Shown here one piece after another: positions 16,920 through 26,098 of a stretch of DNA of 64,000 nt. A program made the translations under genes and the position numbers. The DNA is from Sporolactobacillus shoreicorticis. Its GTDB lineage: Bacteria; Bacillota; Bacilli; Bacillales; Sporolactobacillaceae. A model generated the notes under the pieces. The model searched no databases, had not been told where the DNA came from, and saw only the letters and a program-made list of their open reading frames with translations. The DNA lies in assembly GCF_024125445.1 (NCBI RefSeq), contig NZ_JAMXWM010000010.1, positions 62,001 to 126,000 on the forward strand. Direction: 5' to 3'. Within the stretch, counting starts at the first letter, position 1; every line of letters starts with the position of its first letter.

Positions 16920-19115
16920 GTGGAAAGAGTTAATCTCGCGGAAATGTTTCCGCAAACGTCAATTAAAATCATTCGCCTAATGGGGTACAGGCGACAGAAC
17001 AAGGCCCCGACTCCCAGTGCGCGTTATCAGGCCGCAAAAAGGCCCTGCATGCGCGACTGGTCGAATCTTCAAAAGCCTGGGCTCAGCCCCGAAGCCGCTC
17101 AAAAATGGCTGGAACAGCAGGGATGGACCGGAATGGTCATCCCTGCCGGATATGTTGTCATTGATATTGATGACAAAGATGAGGGCGAACTGGTTCTTCA
17201 CGCCTTGACTGAAGAAGGCCTGAAATTTCATGCGATCCGAACGCCGCATGGCTGTCAGTTTATTTTTAAGGACAGCACCGCAGCCATCCGCAAGCAAGGC
17301 ACTAAGCTTTTCATGGCCTGTGGTTGTGCCGGTGATTATCGGACCGCTGATCGTGGACAAATCGTTTTGCCTTCAGAGCAAACACTGGACAGAATCTGGG
17401 TGCGCACCGAAAGAGACCCTTTGTCAGAAGTACCGGTGTATTTTTACCGGCTATTCAGCGTCAACACTCAGCCTCGGCCGTTTGAGTTGCCAATCACTGA
17501 GGGCGGACGCAATGATGCACTTTACAAGCACGCTTGCCGTCTGGTGGAACTTGGTTATACAGCCGACCAGATTCGGCAGATCACAACCTTTATGAATCGT
17601 TATTTTCTCTCCCCGGCACTGCCGGAGGATGAAGTCGCGCACTCAATAGACAGTGCACTGAATAAACAGGCGAGCGGCAAAATCTATGCCGGATCGCCTC
17701 CAGAGAAACAGGCTGCTGCTGTGGATCAGGAAGCAACCAAAAGTTTTAAGCTGACCGAAGTCGGTAATGCCGAGCGCTTGGTGCATTTTAACGGCCCAAA
17801 CTTGCGGTACTGCGTCGAATTTGAAGCCTGGTTACTGTGGGACGGGCATACGTGGATTGAAGACAAAATGAAACGTATCGAACGTGTGGCCCTCAGCACG
17901 TTTCGGGCAATGTATAAAGAAGCTTCGGAATTACATGATGATACGCGCCGCCAGGAGCTGTTTAAATGGGCGAAGACAAGCGAGAAAAGCAATGTCTTTC
18001 TTAACAGCATCCACCGTGCGGAGGCCATGCTGCCCATCAGTCAGCGGCAGCTAAACACCGATCATTTTCTGCTTAATTGTCAAAACGGCGTATTGGATCT
18101 GCGCACGGGGAAATTATTAAACCCGGAACGGCGCTATTTAATGACAATGAACACCCATGTCAGTTACGACGCACAGGCACGTTGTCCGACATGGATAGCT
18201 TTTTTAAAAAGTATTTTATGCACAGCAGACGGAACGCCGAAAATGGCTCTGATCGATTTCCTGCAGCGCGCCATTGGGTACGCATTGACGGGTGACACGC
18301 GGGAACAGGTGATTTTCTTCCTTTGGGGCCAGGGCAATAACGGGAAGTCAACGCTGCTTAATATTATTAAGGCCATGCTGGGCGATTACGCCATGCAGAC
18401 CAATTCGGAAACATTTACGTTTAAGGCCGACACCGGCAACGCCATCAATAATGATATTGCCCGTCTGAACGGTGCACGATTTGTTTCAGCGACTGAATCG
18501 GAAGAGGGCAAAAAGCTGTCTGAAGCGTTAGTCAAACAACTAACCGGTGGTGAAGCGGTCACAGCACGTTTTTTAAGAAAAGAGTTCTTTGAGTATACGC
18601 CAGAATTTAAGATTTTTTTCGCCACCAACTACAAGCCTATTGTTCGGGGCAGCGACGACGGTATTTGGCGACGCATCCGGTTGATTCCTTTTGATCATAA
18701 GGTCTGTCCGGAACACGTGGATAAAGAATTACCGGACAAGTTGATAAAAGAACTCCCAGGTATTCTGAACTGGGCGATTGAAGGCTGTCTGAAATGGCAG
18801 AAAGATGGGCTAAAGGCACCCAACGAAGTGCGACAGGCCACGGCCGACTACAAGGAAGAGATGGATTTACTTCACAACTTCATCGCAGATTGTTGCGTGG
18901 TTAGTGATTCGGCCAAAGTGCTGGCCGGTGTATTGCACAAGGCGTACATCCGCTGGGCAGAAGAGAACAGCGAATTTCAAATGAAACAGCGTGCGTTTAA
19001 CACCAAGATGGAGATGCGTGGGTTTGTGAAGGGCCGGGGATCGGGTAATAAGATGTTCTTCTTCGGCATCACCTTAGCCCATGAAGAGCCTGCCCAGGTT
19101 AGTCAGTTCTCTTAA
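16920..19115 (+). CDS. Prim-pol / D5-like SF3 helicase replication protein
   Basis: A 731-residue phage- or plasmid-type primase-helicase. Residues about 35-185 form a bifunctional primase-polymerase domain with catalytic acidic residues in VIDIDDKD (Asp82, Asp84). A primase C-terminal linker follows near 195-250. The D5-type helicase half has Walker A GQGNNGKST at 470-478, then sensor and B' motifs in ATNYKPIVRG and DDGIWRRIRLIPF. The start is GTG. It probably supports autonomous replication of the excised element from the repeat region just downstream. Confidence 0.9.
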   Translation: MERVNLAEMFPQTSIKIIRLMGYRRQNKAPTPSARYQAAKRPCMRDWSNLQKPGLSPEAAQKWLEQQGWTGMVIPAGYVVIDIDDKDEGELVLHALTEEGLKFHAIRTPHGCQFIFKDSTAAIRKQGTKLFMACGCAGDYRTADRGQIVLPSEQTLDRIWVRTERDPLSEVPVYFYRLFSVNTQPRPFELPITEGGRNDALYKHACRLVELGYTADQIRQITTFMNRYFLSPALPEDEVAHSIDSALNKQASGKIYAGSPPEKQAAAVDQEATKSFKLTEVGNAERLVHFNGPNLRYCVEFEAWLLWDGHTWIEDKMKRIERVALSTFRAMYKEASELHDDTRRQELFKWAKTSEKSNVFLNSIHRAEAMLPISQRQLNTDHFLLNCQNGVLDLRTGKLLNPERRYLMTMNTHVSYDAQARCPTWIAFLKSILCTADGTPKMALIDFLQRAIGYALTGDTREQVIFFLWGQGNNGKSTLLNIIKAMLGDYAMQTNSETFTFKADTGNAINNDIARLNGARFVSATESEEGKKLSEALVKQLTGGEAVTARFLRKEFFEYTPEFKIFFATNYKPIVRGSDDGIWRRIRLIPFDHKVCPEHVDKELPDKLIKELPGILNWAIEGCLKWQKDGLKAPNEVRQATADYKEEMDLLHNFIADCCVVSDSAKVLAGVLHKAYIRWAEENSEFQMKQRAFNTKMEMRGFVKGRGSGNKMFFFGITLAHEEPAQVSQFS

Positions 19116-19141
19116 TTTCGTGCAACCTTTTAAGCTTTTCC

Positions 19142-19352
19142 AGTTACTTAGTTACCAAAGTTACTAAAAAATCTATATACCTCTCTATAAAATTTTTAGA
19201 GGTAATAGGGAAAAAACAGTAACTTAGTAACTTTTTAAAGAAACAGGAGTTACTTAGTTACCAAAGTTACCAAAAAACCTATATACCTCTATATAAATTT
19301 TTATAGAGGTAATAGGGGAAAATCGGTAACTTCAGTAACTTAGTAACTTTTA
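19142..19352. repeat. Iterated inverted/direct repeats: candidate replication origin
   Basis: Two copies (19142-19233 and 19249-19351) of a unit that begins AGTTACTTAGTTACCAAAG, continues to CTATATACCTCT, folds through AGAGGT, and ends with the inverted GTAACTTAGTAACTTTT. Within copy 2, ACCTCTATA and TATAGAGGT are perfect inverted arms. The position directly after the primase-helicase gene suggests an origin or initiator-binding array. There is no gene in 19116-19376. Confidence 0.6.
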
Positions 19353-19376
19353 GAAAAAATAGGGAGTGGTTTGTTT

Positions 19377-19844
19377 ATGAATACTGCTCTTATTGATCAG
19401 GTGTATCAAAAAAACATCAAAATGATTCAGAAGAATAAAAGCTATCAGTTTTTCTCTTCTCAAAAACTCGCTTTTGCGTTCAAAGAAGCCCTTCGCGTAA
19501 ATCGAGAGGATCTCACGCGGCGCTATCTGGAGAACGCGGAGGCTCGGCGATCAGGATTTCTCGTCTACGCGCACGGCATGCTCTATGAACAGCAATACGG
19601 CAAGGGATCGTTCCTGTATATCGAACGCTTTCCTTTACCGGGAGGATTGGAGAGTGTGAGTGCCTGGCGGGAGAACTACCCACCGGGGCGCAAAGCCAGC
19701 TCGAAAATAACCGTCCTGGCAAAAGACGTCTCGTTTTCCGAGGCCTTAGGGCAGGCGGTCAACTTTATGAATTGGCTCAACAAAAAGCGAGGAATGACTC
19801 GACCTTTACAGGAAAAAGCCACGACCGTATGGGAGATGGATTAA
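19377..19844 (+). CDS. Hypothetical protein (155 aa)
   Basis: The ATG at 19377 follows AGGGAG by 10 bp; a TTG two codons earlier is possible. The protein is mixed alpha/beta, with KLAFAFKEALRV and a Gly/Tyr-rich middle (AHGMLYEQQYGKGSFLY). I do not recognise it. It lies between the putative origin and topB, among replication genes. Confidence 0.6.
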   Translation: MNTALIDQVYQKNIKMIQKNKSYQFFSSQKLAFAFKEALRVNREDLTRRYLENAEARRSGFLVYAHGMLYEQQYGKGSFLYIERFPLPGGLESVSAWRENYPPGRKASSKITVLAKDVSFSEALGQAVNFMNWLNKKRGMTRPLQEKATTVWEMD

Positions 19845-19847
19845 GTC

Positions 19848-20285
19848 ATGATACACGGCAAAGCGCCCAATCGCGCATCACAGGTAATCAGAAACGGCAA
19901 GAGGCAAACAGATTCTGGGATTCGGGTAAAAATGACTGCGGTGCAGGCAGAAATCATGATGCAGTTGCTCTACAGTCTGCCGCATGAGGCTCAGGCTCTT
20001 TATAAACTTTTTCAGCCGGTGGCCACAAGACAGGCGGAAAAACCTGAGTGGATTGCTTTGCAGCACAAACAGGCTGCGGTACTTGAGCAGGTGGTGGCCT
20101 CCGAACTTGACCGTCTAACCGGACAAGCTTGGGCACAGTATCGGCGTGAGCGTTTTAGCGCAGGTGTGCTGGAGGCCTTCGGATGGCTCGGCGGTTTGCA
20201 GAGTATCTGGTGGGCCTTCTGCGAAGCGGAAGGGCAGGCAAAGACCAAAGCGAGGGATAGCCAATGGCACAAGGTCAGGCACTGA
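19848..20285 (+). CDS. Hypothetical protein (145 aa)
   Basis: It starts 3 bp after the previous stop and overlaps the next gene by 22 bp, so this is a tightly packed operon. The sequence is helical, with a Gln/Ala-rich middle (QAAVLEQVVASELDRL) and a Trp-rich end (FGWLGGLQSIWWAF). The basic N-terminus could bind nucleic acid. No family recognised. Confidence 0.55.
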   Translation: MIHGKAPNRASQVIRNGKRQTDSGIRVKMTAVQAEIMMQLLYSLPHEAQALYKLFQPVATRQAEKPEWIALQHKQAAVLEQVVASELDRLTGQAWAQYRRERFSAGVLEAFGWLGGLQSIWWAFCEAEGQAKTKARDSQWHKVRH

Positions 20286-20506
20286 CGAGGCACACGCTCG
20301 CCAGGAAAAAACAGATATGCAGTCAGGAACCCGCGAGCGGTGAAGTCATCACCTACCAGCTGACATCGGCTGAACTGGCGGATGTGCACCGTAAGTATGG
20401 CCTACCCGGAATGATTAAATATCCCGAACGCCTGGTTTATGCGCGGGGCTATCATTGGGTCGAAAGTCAGAAAAGAAAGGTCAAGGCGGGGAAGTTAAAA
20501 CGATAA
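20264..20506 (+). CDS. Hypothetical protein (80 aa)
   Basis: A small basic protein (TYQLTSAELADVHRKYG, then a Lys/Arg-rich tail) whose start lies inside the end of the preceding gene. topB begins 24 bp after it. It may be a translationally coupled accessory replication protein. Unrecognised. Confidence 0.5.
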   Translation: MAQGQALTRHTLARKKQICSQEPASGEVITYQLTSAELADVHRKYGLPGMIKYPERLVYARGYHWVESQKRKVKAGKLKR

Positions 20507-20530
20507 ACAACGAGGATAGGAGGTGATCAC

Positions 20531-22447
20531 ATGATCACTATTTTAGCGGAAAAACCAGATCAGGCACGCCATTATGCAGCGGCGTTCGACCGCGCTTCGC
20601 GTAAGGACGGCTACTTTGAAGTCATCGACGACCTTTTTAACGAACCTGTTTTTTTAACCTACGGCTTTGGGCACTTAGTGGAACTCGTCGAACCAGCTGT
20701 CTATGATCCAGCCTGGGAAAAATGGTCGCTGAACACGTTGCCTATGCTGCCTTCACATTACCGTTTTTGCGTACCGACGGACAAGCAGAAGCAGTTTGCG
20801 ATCGTCAAACGGTTACTGGATCGATCAGACGCGATCATTGTTGCTACGGACAGTGATCGCGAGGGGGAAAACATTGCTCGATCTATCATCACTCAGTCCG
20901 GAAATGCAGATAAGCCCATCCGGCGATTGTGGATCAACTCACTCGAAACGGATGAGATTCGCCGTGGTTTTGCGGAACTGAAAGACGGCGCGGATTTTGT
21001 ATCCAGTTACTGGGAGGCCCAGTCCCGGCAGATTGCGGACTGGCTCGTGGGGTTGAACGCTACCCGGCTGTTTACGCTGCTTCTTCGGCAAAAAGGTCTG
21101 CAGGGCACTTATTCCGTTGGCCGTGTTCAGACGCCGACTTTAGCCATGATTGCTGCTCGTCAGCAGGCGATTGAAAATTTCAAACCTGAAAAATTTGTGG
21201 AAATTCATGGCGATTTTCAAACGGATAACGGAAGTTATTCTGGGAAACTAGATCAACGTTTTCCCTCTGCGGATGAAGCTGAAGCGCTGCTCGACCAGCA
21301 CGGTTTAGCAATTGGCCGGCCTTCGCCGGCGACCGTTCAGACGGTAGCAAAGAAAGAAAAACGAGAGGCTTCTCCACGCCTTTACAGTCTGAGCGATCTG
21401 CAGGCACGGGTTGATAAAGTCTATCATATCGGGCCGGCAAGCACGCTTGCAGCTGTGCAGGCACTCTATGAAGCTAAGCTGCTGTCCTATCCGCGAACGG
21501 ATTGTAACTTCATTACAGAAGGTGAATTCACCTATTTATCGGCCAATCTTTCAAGCTATCTGCTGCTGCTTGGCGTGGAGCTGCATAATCCCGAAATGAA
21601 TGCAAAAAAACGCTACGTGGACGGGAAGAAGGTCCAGGAGCATTACGCGATCATTCCCACTCGAAACTTGCCGTCTGCGGCGGATCTCGATGCACTTCCA
21701 GCGACGCAGCGCACGATTTACCAGGATGTACTGGCAAATACCGCCGCCATGTTCTATCCACCGCATGTTTATGAGGAAACGATCATTCTGACGAACGCTG
21801 GTGGTCTCATCTTCAAAACTCAAGGAAAAGTCGAACGGGATCCGGGTTGGAAGATACTTTTTTCATCCGAACCGGACAAGGATCGGCCCTTGCCCCAGGT
21901 CAGCGAGGAACAGGGAGTAACCACGACGCTTGCGCAGAAAGAGGGAGTAACCACGACGCTTGCGCAGAAAGAGGGAGTGACCACGCCGCCTAAGCCCTAT
22001 ACGGAAGGCCAGCTGATTACGCTCATGAAGACCGCAGGGCGCACGTTAGATGCAGCCGACGAAGCGGCCCGCAAGACATTGGCAGAGACGGAAGGTCTCG
22101 GCACGGAGGCGACGCGATCAGGCATTATTGAAACACTTAAACGGCAGAATTACATTGTGGTCCGGAAGAGCACGGTATCGGTCACGAAGAAGGGCATGCT
22201 GCTCTGCAATGTGCTCTCCGGCAGCAAGCTTACCAGTCCTGCTTTTACGGCCGAATGGGAGACTTACCTGAAAAAAATCCGACTTCATGAAGGTACTCAG
22301 GAGCGCTTTCTCAGCGGAATCCAACGATTCATAGTATTTAATGGACGAAGCCCCCAAGGCCCTGCAAGCGTCCACAGACCAGCTGGAAGAAGTGGTAACA
22401 GCGCAGTCGATGGGTCGCTGCCCGCTTTGCGGCCAGCCGGTACTTGA
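20531..22447 (+). CDS. topB: DNA topoisomerase III (frameshifted before the C-terminal zinc region)
   Basis: Type IA topoisomerase that resolves replication and transfer intermediates, comparable to TraI of pSK41-type plasmids. The Toprim domain has Glu7 and ATDSDREGEN (Asp107, Asp109), and the active-site Tyr320 is in LLSYPRTDC. The 3' end reads through into an unrelated tail (VFNGRSPQGP) after residue about 602. The expected continuation MDEAPKAL and the zinc-ribbon part lie in another frame from 22341. One missing base near 22334 would restore a continuous protein of about 731 residues. A 30-bp tandem repeat is embedded in the same gene. Confidence 0.9.
   Translation: MITILAEKPDQARHYAAAFDRASRKDGYFEVIDDLFNEPVFLTYGFGHLVELVEPAVYDPAWEKWSLNTLPMLPSHYRFCVPTDKQKQFAIVKRLLDRSDAIIVATDSDREGENIARSIITQSGNADKPIRRLWINSLETDEIRRGFAELKDGADFVSSYWEAQSRQIADWLVGLNATRLFTLLLRQKGLQGTYSVGRVQTPTLAMIAARQQAIENFKPEKFVEIHGDFQTDNGSYSGKLDQRFPSADEAEALLDQHGLAIGRPSPATVQTVAKKEKREASPRLYSLSDLQARVDKVYHIGPASTLAAVQALYEAKLLSYPRTDCNFITEGEFTYLSANLSSYLLLLGVELHNPEMNAKKRYVDGKKVQEHYAIIPTRNLPSAADLDALPATQRTIYQDVLANTAAMFYPPHVYEETIILTNAGGLIFKTQGKVERDPGWKILFSSEPDKDRPLPQVSEEQGVTTTLAQKEGVTTTLAQKEGVTTPPKPYTEGQLITLMKTAGRTLDAADEAARKTLAETEGLGTEATRSGIIETLKRQNYIVVRKSTVSVTKKGMLLCNVLSGSKLTSPAFTAEWETYLKKIRLHEGTQERFLSGIQRFIVFNGRSPQGPASVHRPAGRSGNSAVDGSLPALRPAGT
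21911..21984 (+). repeat. 30-bp in-frame tandem repeat inside topB
   Basis: Units at 21911-21940 and 21941-21970 differ only in their first few bases, and a partial third unit follows. They encode GVTTTLAQKE repeated twice plus GVTT. The number of units could vary by slippage without breaking the frame. Confidence 0.85.
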
Positions 22448-22727
22448 TAAAGGGAAATTCTACGGTTGTGCGGGCTATGTCAGCGGATGCAAGTTTACGC
22501 TGCCGAAAGAATTACTCTCAAAAGACTTGGACCCGTCAATCATTAGAACGTTGCTTTCCGGCAAAAAAACACGCAAGTTGAAGGGTTTTAAAAGCAAAAC
22601 CGGAAAATCCTTTGACGCGGTTTTGACGATCCAGGAGGGAAAATTGGTTTTTCAGTTTGACCAGAGCAAATTTCGTCAGAAAAAGGTTCGCAAAAAGCCT
22701 GTGAATCGTAGGATGAGAAGCTCATGA
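22341..22727 (+). pseudogene. topB: C-terminal zinc-ribbon part of topB, in a shifted frame
   Basis: MDEAPKALQASTDQLEEVV followed by CPLCGQPV and CAGYVSGC has the zinc-ribbon and conserved C-terminal layout that should follow LSGIQRFI in topoisomerase III. The frame differs from the main part by one base; an in-frame TAG at 22332 separates it from anything upstream. No good ribosome site precedes the ATG, so independent translation is doubtful. It may reflect a mutation, a sequencing error or programmed frameshifting. Confidence 0.75.
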
Positions 22728-22918
22728 ATCCAATTACTGCAACATTCATCGCCATTCATCAGGGAGAAATGCGTATGACTGATCGACAATTTGCCAAAAA
22801 GTATCAGGGAAAACGTCGGGAGATCCGGCAGGGAATCAGCGACTTTGAATTGATTTTAGAACAGGAGCGCCGGGAATTTGAACATTCTAAAAAAGGGCAA
22901 GGGAGAGGATTCAAATGA
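22724..22918 (+). CDS. Small hypothetical protein (64 aa)
   Basis: It starts with an ATGA overlap on the topB C-terminal fragment and ends with an ATGA overlap on ssb. An internal ATG at 22769 with AGGGAG before it is an alternative start. It is a charged helical protein ([17 protein letters not shown]). Unrecognised. Confidence 0.5.
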   Translation: MNPITATFIAIHQGEMRMTDRQFAKKYQGKRREIRQGISDFELILEQERREFEHSKKGQGRGFK

Positions 22919-23388
22919 TTAATAATGTGACACTGGTTGGACGACTGACAAGGGCTCCAGAACTGCGCTACACGCCGAATGGTGTTGCGGTAGTTCAATT
23001 CACGCTGGCAGTGAATCGGCCATTCTCTGGGCAGGATGGTGAGCGACAGGCAGACTTTATTTCCGTAATTGCCTGGCGGGGTACGGTCGAAAGTTCGGCT
23101 AAATATTTGAAAAAGGGCAGTTTAGCCGGCGTTGAAGGGAGGATTCAGACGCGAAACTATGAAAATAACGAAGGTCGCCGCGTTTACGTGACGGAGGTGG
23201 TCGCCCGTCAAGTTGAATTTCTTGAGCCAAAAGGAACCCGGCATGGCGCAGCACAAGAGCAGGATGGATCTGTTTCTAACCATGCCGGTACAGCTGGGCC
23301 AGGTGCTGGCTCTTCCGCAGCCGCTGACGATCCATTTGCAAACAGCAGCCAGCCGATCGATATTTCGGAGGATGATCTGCCCTTCTAA
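22915..23388 (+). CDS. ssb: Single-stranded DNA-binding protein
   Basis: OB-fold SSB of 157 residues that coats single-stranded DNA during element replication and transfer. [19 protein letters not shown] is the canonical start, FTLAVNRPF and DFISVIAW follow, and the acidic tip SEDDLPF recruits partner enzymes. An AAGGGAGAGG ribosome site lies in the end of the preceding gene. This is the element-encoded copy beside topB. Confidence 0.95.
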   Translation: MINNVTLVGRLTRAPELRYTPNGVAVVQFTLAVNRPFSGQDGERQADFISVIAWRGTVESSAKYLKKGSLAGVEGRIQTRNYENNEGRRVYVTEVVARQVEFLEPKGTRHGAAQEQDGSVSNHAGTAGPGAGSSAAADDPFANSSQPIDISEDDLPF

Positions 23389-23471
23389 ATCAAAGAAAGG
23401 TTGAAAACAACCAGAATATCATTCAATGAGAATATAACGAATAGGCTTTTGCAGAAAGGACGGGACAAAGT

Positions 23472-23756
23472 GTGAAATATGTTTTGGGACAACTTGCAAT
23501 GGCAGCCGGAATGATTGCGATGTCTCTCTATATCATGATGCTATTAATTTTTGCGGCTCAAATAATTAAGTACAAAAAAAGCGAGCACAAAAAGAAAATA
23601 AAAATTGAGATAATGATCGGCAACGCCATTCATTTTCGCAAAGAAATCAGCAAAATAAAGGGTTTGATCATGACTTATGCATTGGCATTTTGCCTACTGA
23701 CTTTGATAATAGAAACGCTATTCGTATTAATAACTAGGATCGTGGACATCTATTAA
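23472..23756 (+). CDS. Two-helix membrane protein (94 aa)
   Basis: GTG start with GCAGAAAGGACGGG upstream. Two hydrophobic segments (about residues 8-31 and 68-90) flank a basic loop with KKSEHKKKIKIE. No domain recognised. It sits between ssb and the partition genes. Confidence 0.55.
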   Translation: MKYVLGQLAMAAGMIAMSLYIMMLLIFAAQIIKYKKSEHKKKIKIEIMIGNAIHFRKEISKIKGLIMTYALAFCLLTLIIETLFVLITRIVDIY

Positions 23757-23778
23757 CTTTAACGAGGGGGGACTAAGC

Positions 23779-23988
23779 ATGAATCAACAAAATGAATTTG
23801 TAATCGGGAAGATGGGAAAAGGAGTGGGCTTTCATATTAGGGAAGCGAATCCCCAAAAAGGCGATTCATATGAGAAACTTGTAGAGCGATTTGATGACCA
23901 AGTTGTCAAGTTAGATCTAAGTAATAAAAAGCAATTTAGTGTTTGGAACCCGTTTGATCTTTCATCAGAACAGAAGCGTGATGAATAA
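23779..23988 (+). CDS. Small hypothetical protein (69 aa)
   Basis: GAGGGGGG lies 8 bp before the ATG. It is a soluble, charged protein (GFHIREANPQKGDSYEKL). Its stop overlaps the start of the next small gene as TAATG. Unrecognised. Confidence 0.55.
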   Translation: MNQQNEFVIGKMGKGVGFHIREANPQKGDSYEKLVERFDDQVVKLDLSNKKQFSVWNPFDLSSEQKRDE

Positions 23989-24149
23989 TGGCGTATGGAA
24001 CTTGCAAAGTGTGCGGCTGCACCGATGATCATGCTTGTATGACGGACTACGGACCTTGTTGGTGGGTAGACGAGGGACACACTCTTTGCAGTGCATGTGC
24101 GATGGAAGAGGCTATTCGTATGAAGAGTGCATGGAATCGCAGCGGTTGA
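23988..24149 (+). CDS. Small Cys-rich zinc-finger-like protein (53 aa)
   Basis: The spacing TCKVCGCTDDHAC, then GPCWW, then HTLCSACAM gives seven cysteines in CxxC-type pairs. This layout is shared by small zinc-binding proteins of phages and conjugative elements. The start overlaps the preceding stop (TAATG). The exact role is unknown. The 214 bp after it (24150-24363) carry no gene and may include partition or promoter sequence for parM. Confidence 0.7.
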   Translation: MAYGTCKVCGCTDDHACMTDYGPCWWVDEGHTLCSACAMEEAIRMKSAWNRSG

Positions 24150-24363
24150 CGCCTGCTGAATATGAGCGTTTAGAACGAATCTTTGGCAATTGAAAAATGA
24201 TGTATAAATGATATTCAGAAGAAGTATTCCACGCCTTTGAATCAAAGAATATATCAAATAAATAGCTGAGAGATATATAAAATGCGTGATTATTTGCCGG
24301 TCAAGCCAAAGGTAAGACAATGAGATATAAAAAAACATCTATTAGATAGAGGAGAGATAGCAA

Positions 24364-25518
24364 ATGAAAATGATGATTGCAGACGACAATGGTAACTCTA
24401 CAACAAAAATGATTTTGAATGGCGAGCTACTCCAGCAACCGACCACAGTACGCCACCTGCCCTCGACTCCAAATAGCTCAGAAGGCACAATGAATGAAGT
24501 AGTGGGTGGATTAATGAACCAGTTGCTTGTTGATCTCTCGTCACCGGCGCTTCGAAGGAATGGACTCTATATGATTGGCCAGAGAGCAAAAGCTTCGAGT
24601 ACGCGATCGGAGTCCATGAACATTCATGTTGGTCGGAAAGCCGAGAGTGATATTCCGGTGATTACGACGCTAGGTATGGCGGCGGCGAAAGCGGTTCAGA
24701 AGAGTTTTTTCCAAACGCATGAGCTGCCCAGTTCGCTTACGGTAGAAGATTTCATGACGGGGGCAATTCCTGCCAGCGAATACACTCCAAGAATCGCCAG
24801 AGCTCTTGAAGAAAAATACATGGCGTCACCTCATATTGTCACTGTTCATGCGCTCAATGAGATTGTCACAGTAACTCATTTTTTCAGACAAGTAAAGATC
24901 ACTCAGGAAGGGATCCCGGCTCTTTACGCCCTGCTGCAGGCCGATAAGGATATTCTTAATGATTACGAAGGGCCTGAAAAATCGCCTATGGATTTTAAAA
25001 ATAAACGTGCATTGCACATAGACATTGGTGATGGAACAACGGAGTACATCTATACGGAAGGTGTCAACCCGGTGCCGGATAAATGCAGCGGCGCCCGGCG
25101 TGGTGTGGGACATGCGACTGAAGAGGCAATCAAGATGCTATCTCATCAAACCGATGGATATGTGAAGCTGACACGCCAGCAGTACATGGATGTCCTTGCT
25201 GATCCCGAAAATAACTATTATTCAGAGGCTAAAGAATATTTTTCTGAAACCTTGCTTACCCAGGCGGAACAGATTCAGCAGGATGTAGAGGAAAAGTTCA
25301 TGGAGCTGTCGGCTTCGTTGGATTATATCATGGTTTACGGCGGTGGCAGTATTGCTTTTTATGATCCACTGTATGAAAGACTGAAGATCTTCGCCAAACG
25401 TGTCAATACGAATCTGCTGTGGGTGCCCAAAAAGTACGCTGTTACTATGAATGCAAAAGGCATGGACATTCTGAATCGTCATCTGTTCTATAAAGACGTC
25501 GCCATAACGGTCGTTTGA
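24364..25518 (+). CDS. parM: ParM/StbA-like actin-family segregation protein
   Basis: 384 residues of the actin/Hsp70 fold. Phosphate-1 loop ADDNGNSTTK is at the N-terminus, phosphate-2 loop DIGDGTTEYI is central, and the adenosine motif VYGGGS is near residue 325. Such proteins polymerise with ATP and push copies of plasmids or excised elements apart. GAGGAGAG precedes the ATG. It forms an operon with the small gene 16 bp downstream, presumably the ParR adaptor. The symbol follows the family, not proven orthology. Confidence 0.85.
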   Translation: MKMMIADDNGNSTTKMILNGELLQQPTTVRHLPSTPNSSEGTMNEVVGGLMNQLLVDLSSPALRRNGLYMIGQRAKASSTRSESMNIHVGRKAESDIPVITTLGMAAAKAVQKSFFQTHELPSSLTVEDFMTGAIPASEYTPRIARALEEKYMASPHIVTVHALNEIVTVTHFFRQVKITQEGIPALYALLQADKDILNDYEGPEKSPMDFKNKRALHIDIGDGTTEYIYTEGVNPVPDKCSGARRGVGHATEEAIKMLSHQTDGYVKLTRQQYMDVLADPENNYYSEAKEYFSETLLTQAEQIQQDVEEKFMELSASLDYIMVYGGGSIAFYDPLYERLKIFAKRVNTNLLWVPKKYAVTMNAKGMDILNRHLFYKDVAITVV

Positions 25519-25534
25519 GGGGGCGGAGACAAAA

Positions 25535-25879
25535 ATGGAAAAGAAAGAACGGAGCACCTATTTCTGGCGCTACGACGGGGATCCGGATGCCCGGCAACGT
25601 ATAAATGATTGGATGGATCAACAGAACAATGTTCGGGATTCTTTGCAAATGCTTGTTCTGTACTTCGCCGATCGATTTGGCAATAAAAATGTTATGGACT
25701 ATGAGGTGCAGAAACAACTCTATGCGGATGTACTTAATCTTTTGCCGTCGTCTTCAGAAAATCTGACAGAGTCGAGAGAAAAACTGTCTTCTTCTCCACC
25801 TGTGCGTTTTGATGGCACAGATTCAAAGTCAAGTGAACTTGACGATATTCTTAATGATGTTGACCTGAAAAACATTTAA
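25535..25879 (+). CDS. ParR-like partition adaptor
   Basis: A 114-residue charged protein immediately after the ParM-like gene, the usual position of the adaptor that links the filament to centromeric DNA. The N-terminal part (YDGDPDARQRINDWMDQQ) is helical, and the C-terminus is Ser-rich and acidic, ending NDVDLKNI. The last codons and the following terminator recur, diverged, at 29649. The function is inferred from position. Confidence 0.65.
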   Translation: MEKKERSTYFWRYDGDPDARQRINDWMDQQNNVRDSLQMLVLYFADRFGNKNVMDYEVQKQLYADVLNLLPSSSENLTESREKLSSSPPVRFDGTDSKSSELDDILNDVDLKNI

Positions 25880-25963
25880 TTTGGAATATAGACAATCATC
25901 CAATCAGCATATTTAATATTCTTCTTCCCTGTTCCCGAACACCCACAGGGAATTTTTTGATTT
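25850..25963 (+). repeat. Border repeat R1, copy 1 (parR end plus terminator)
   Basis: About 105-114 bp covering the last ParR codons, the stop and the terminator. The copy at 29649-29761 shares this with roughly a dozen differences, including a synonymous change in the Ile codon before the stop. Confidence 0.85.
25925..25958 (+). terminator. Terminator of the partition operon
   Basis: TTCCCTGT pairs perfectly with ACAGGGAA and TTTTTT follows. The second copy is at about 29723-29756. Confidence 0.85.
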
Positions 25964-26029
25964 ATGAAGAATAAATTCTTCTGAATAAAAATTCGACGGA
26001 ACATAGAAAAATATATACATCGAATTACA

Positions 26030-26059
26030 TTGACTAAAATCCTTTATTGTAGCTATAAT
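26030..26059 (+). promoter_or_regulatory. Promoter of the IetAS operon
   Basis: TTGACT (26030-26035), an 18-bp spacer, TATAAT (26054-26059), then AGAAAGGA before the ATG at 26099. Confidence 0.65.
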
Positions 26060-26098
26060 AATATCGTTCGATAGAAACCAAAGAAAGGACGTCATCGA

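Noticed and set aside
19142-19352. Possible CRISPR array
   Set aside because: Only two complex units with internal inverted symmetry, no regular spacers and no cas genes; an origin-type repeat fits better. No CRISPR array was seen anywhere in the window.
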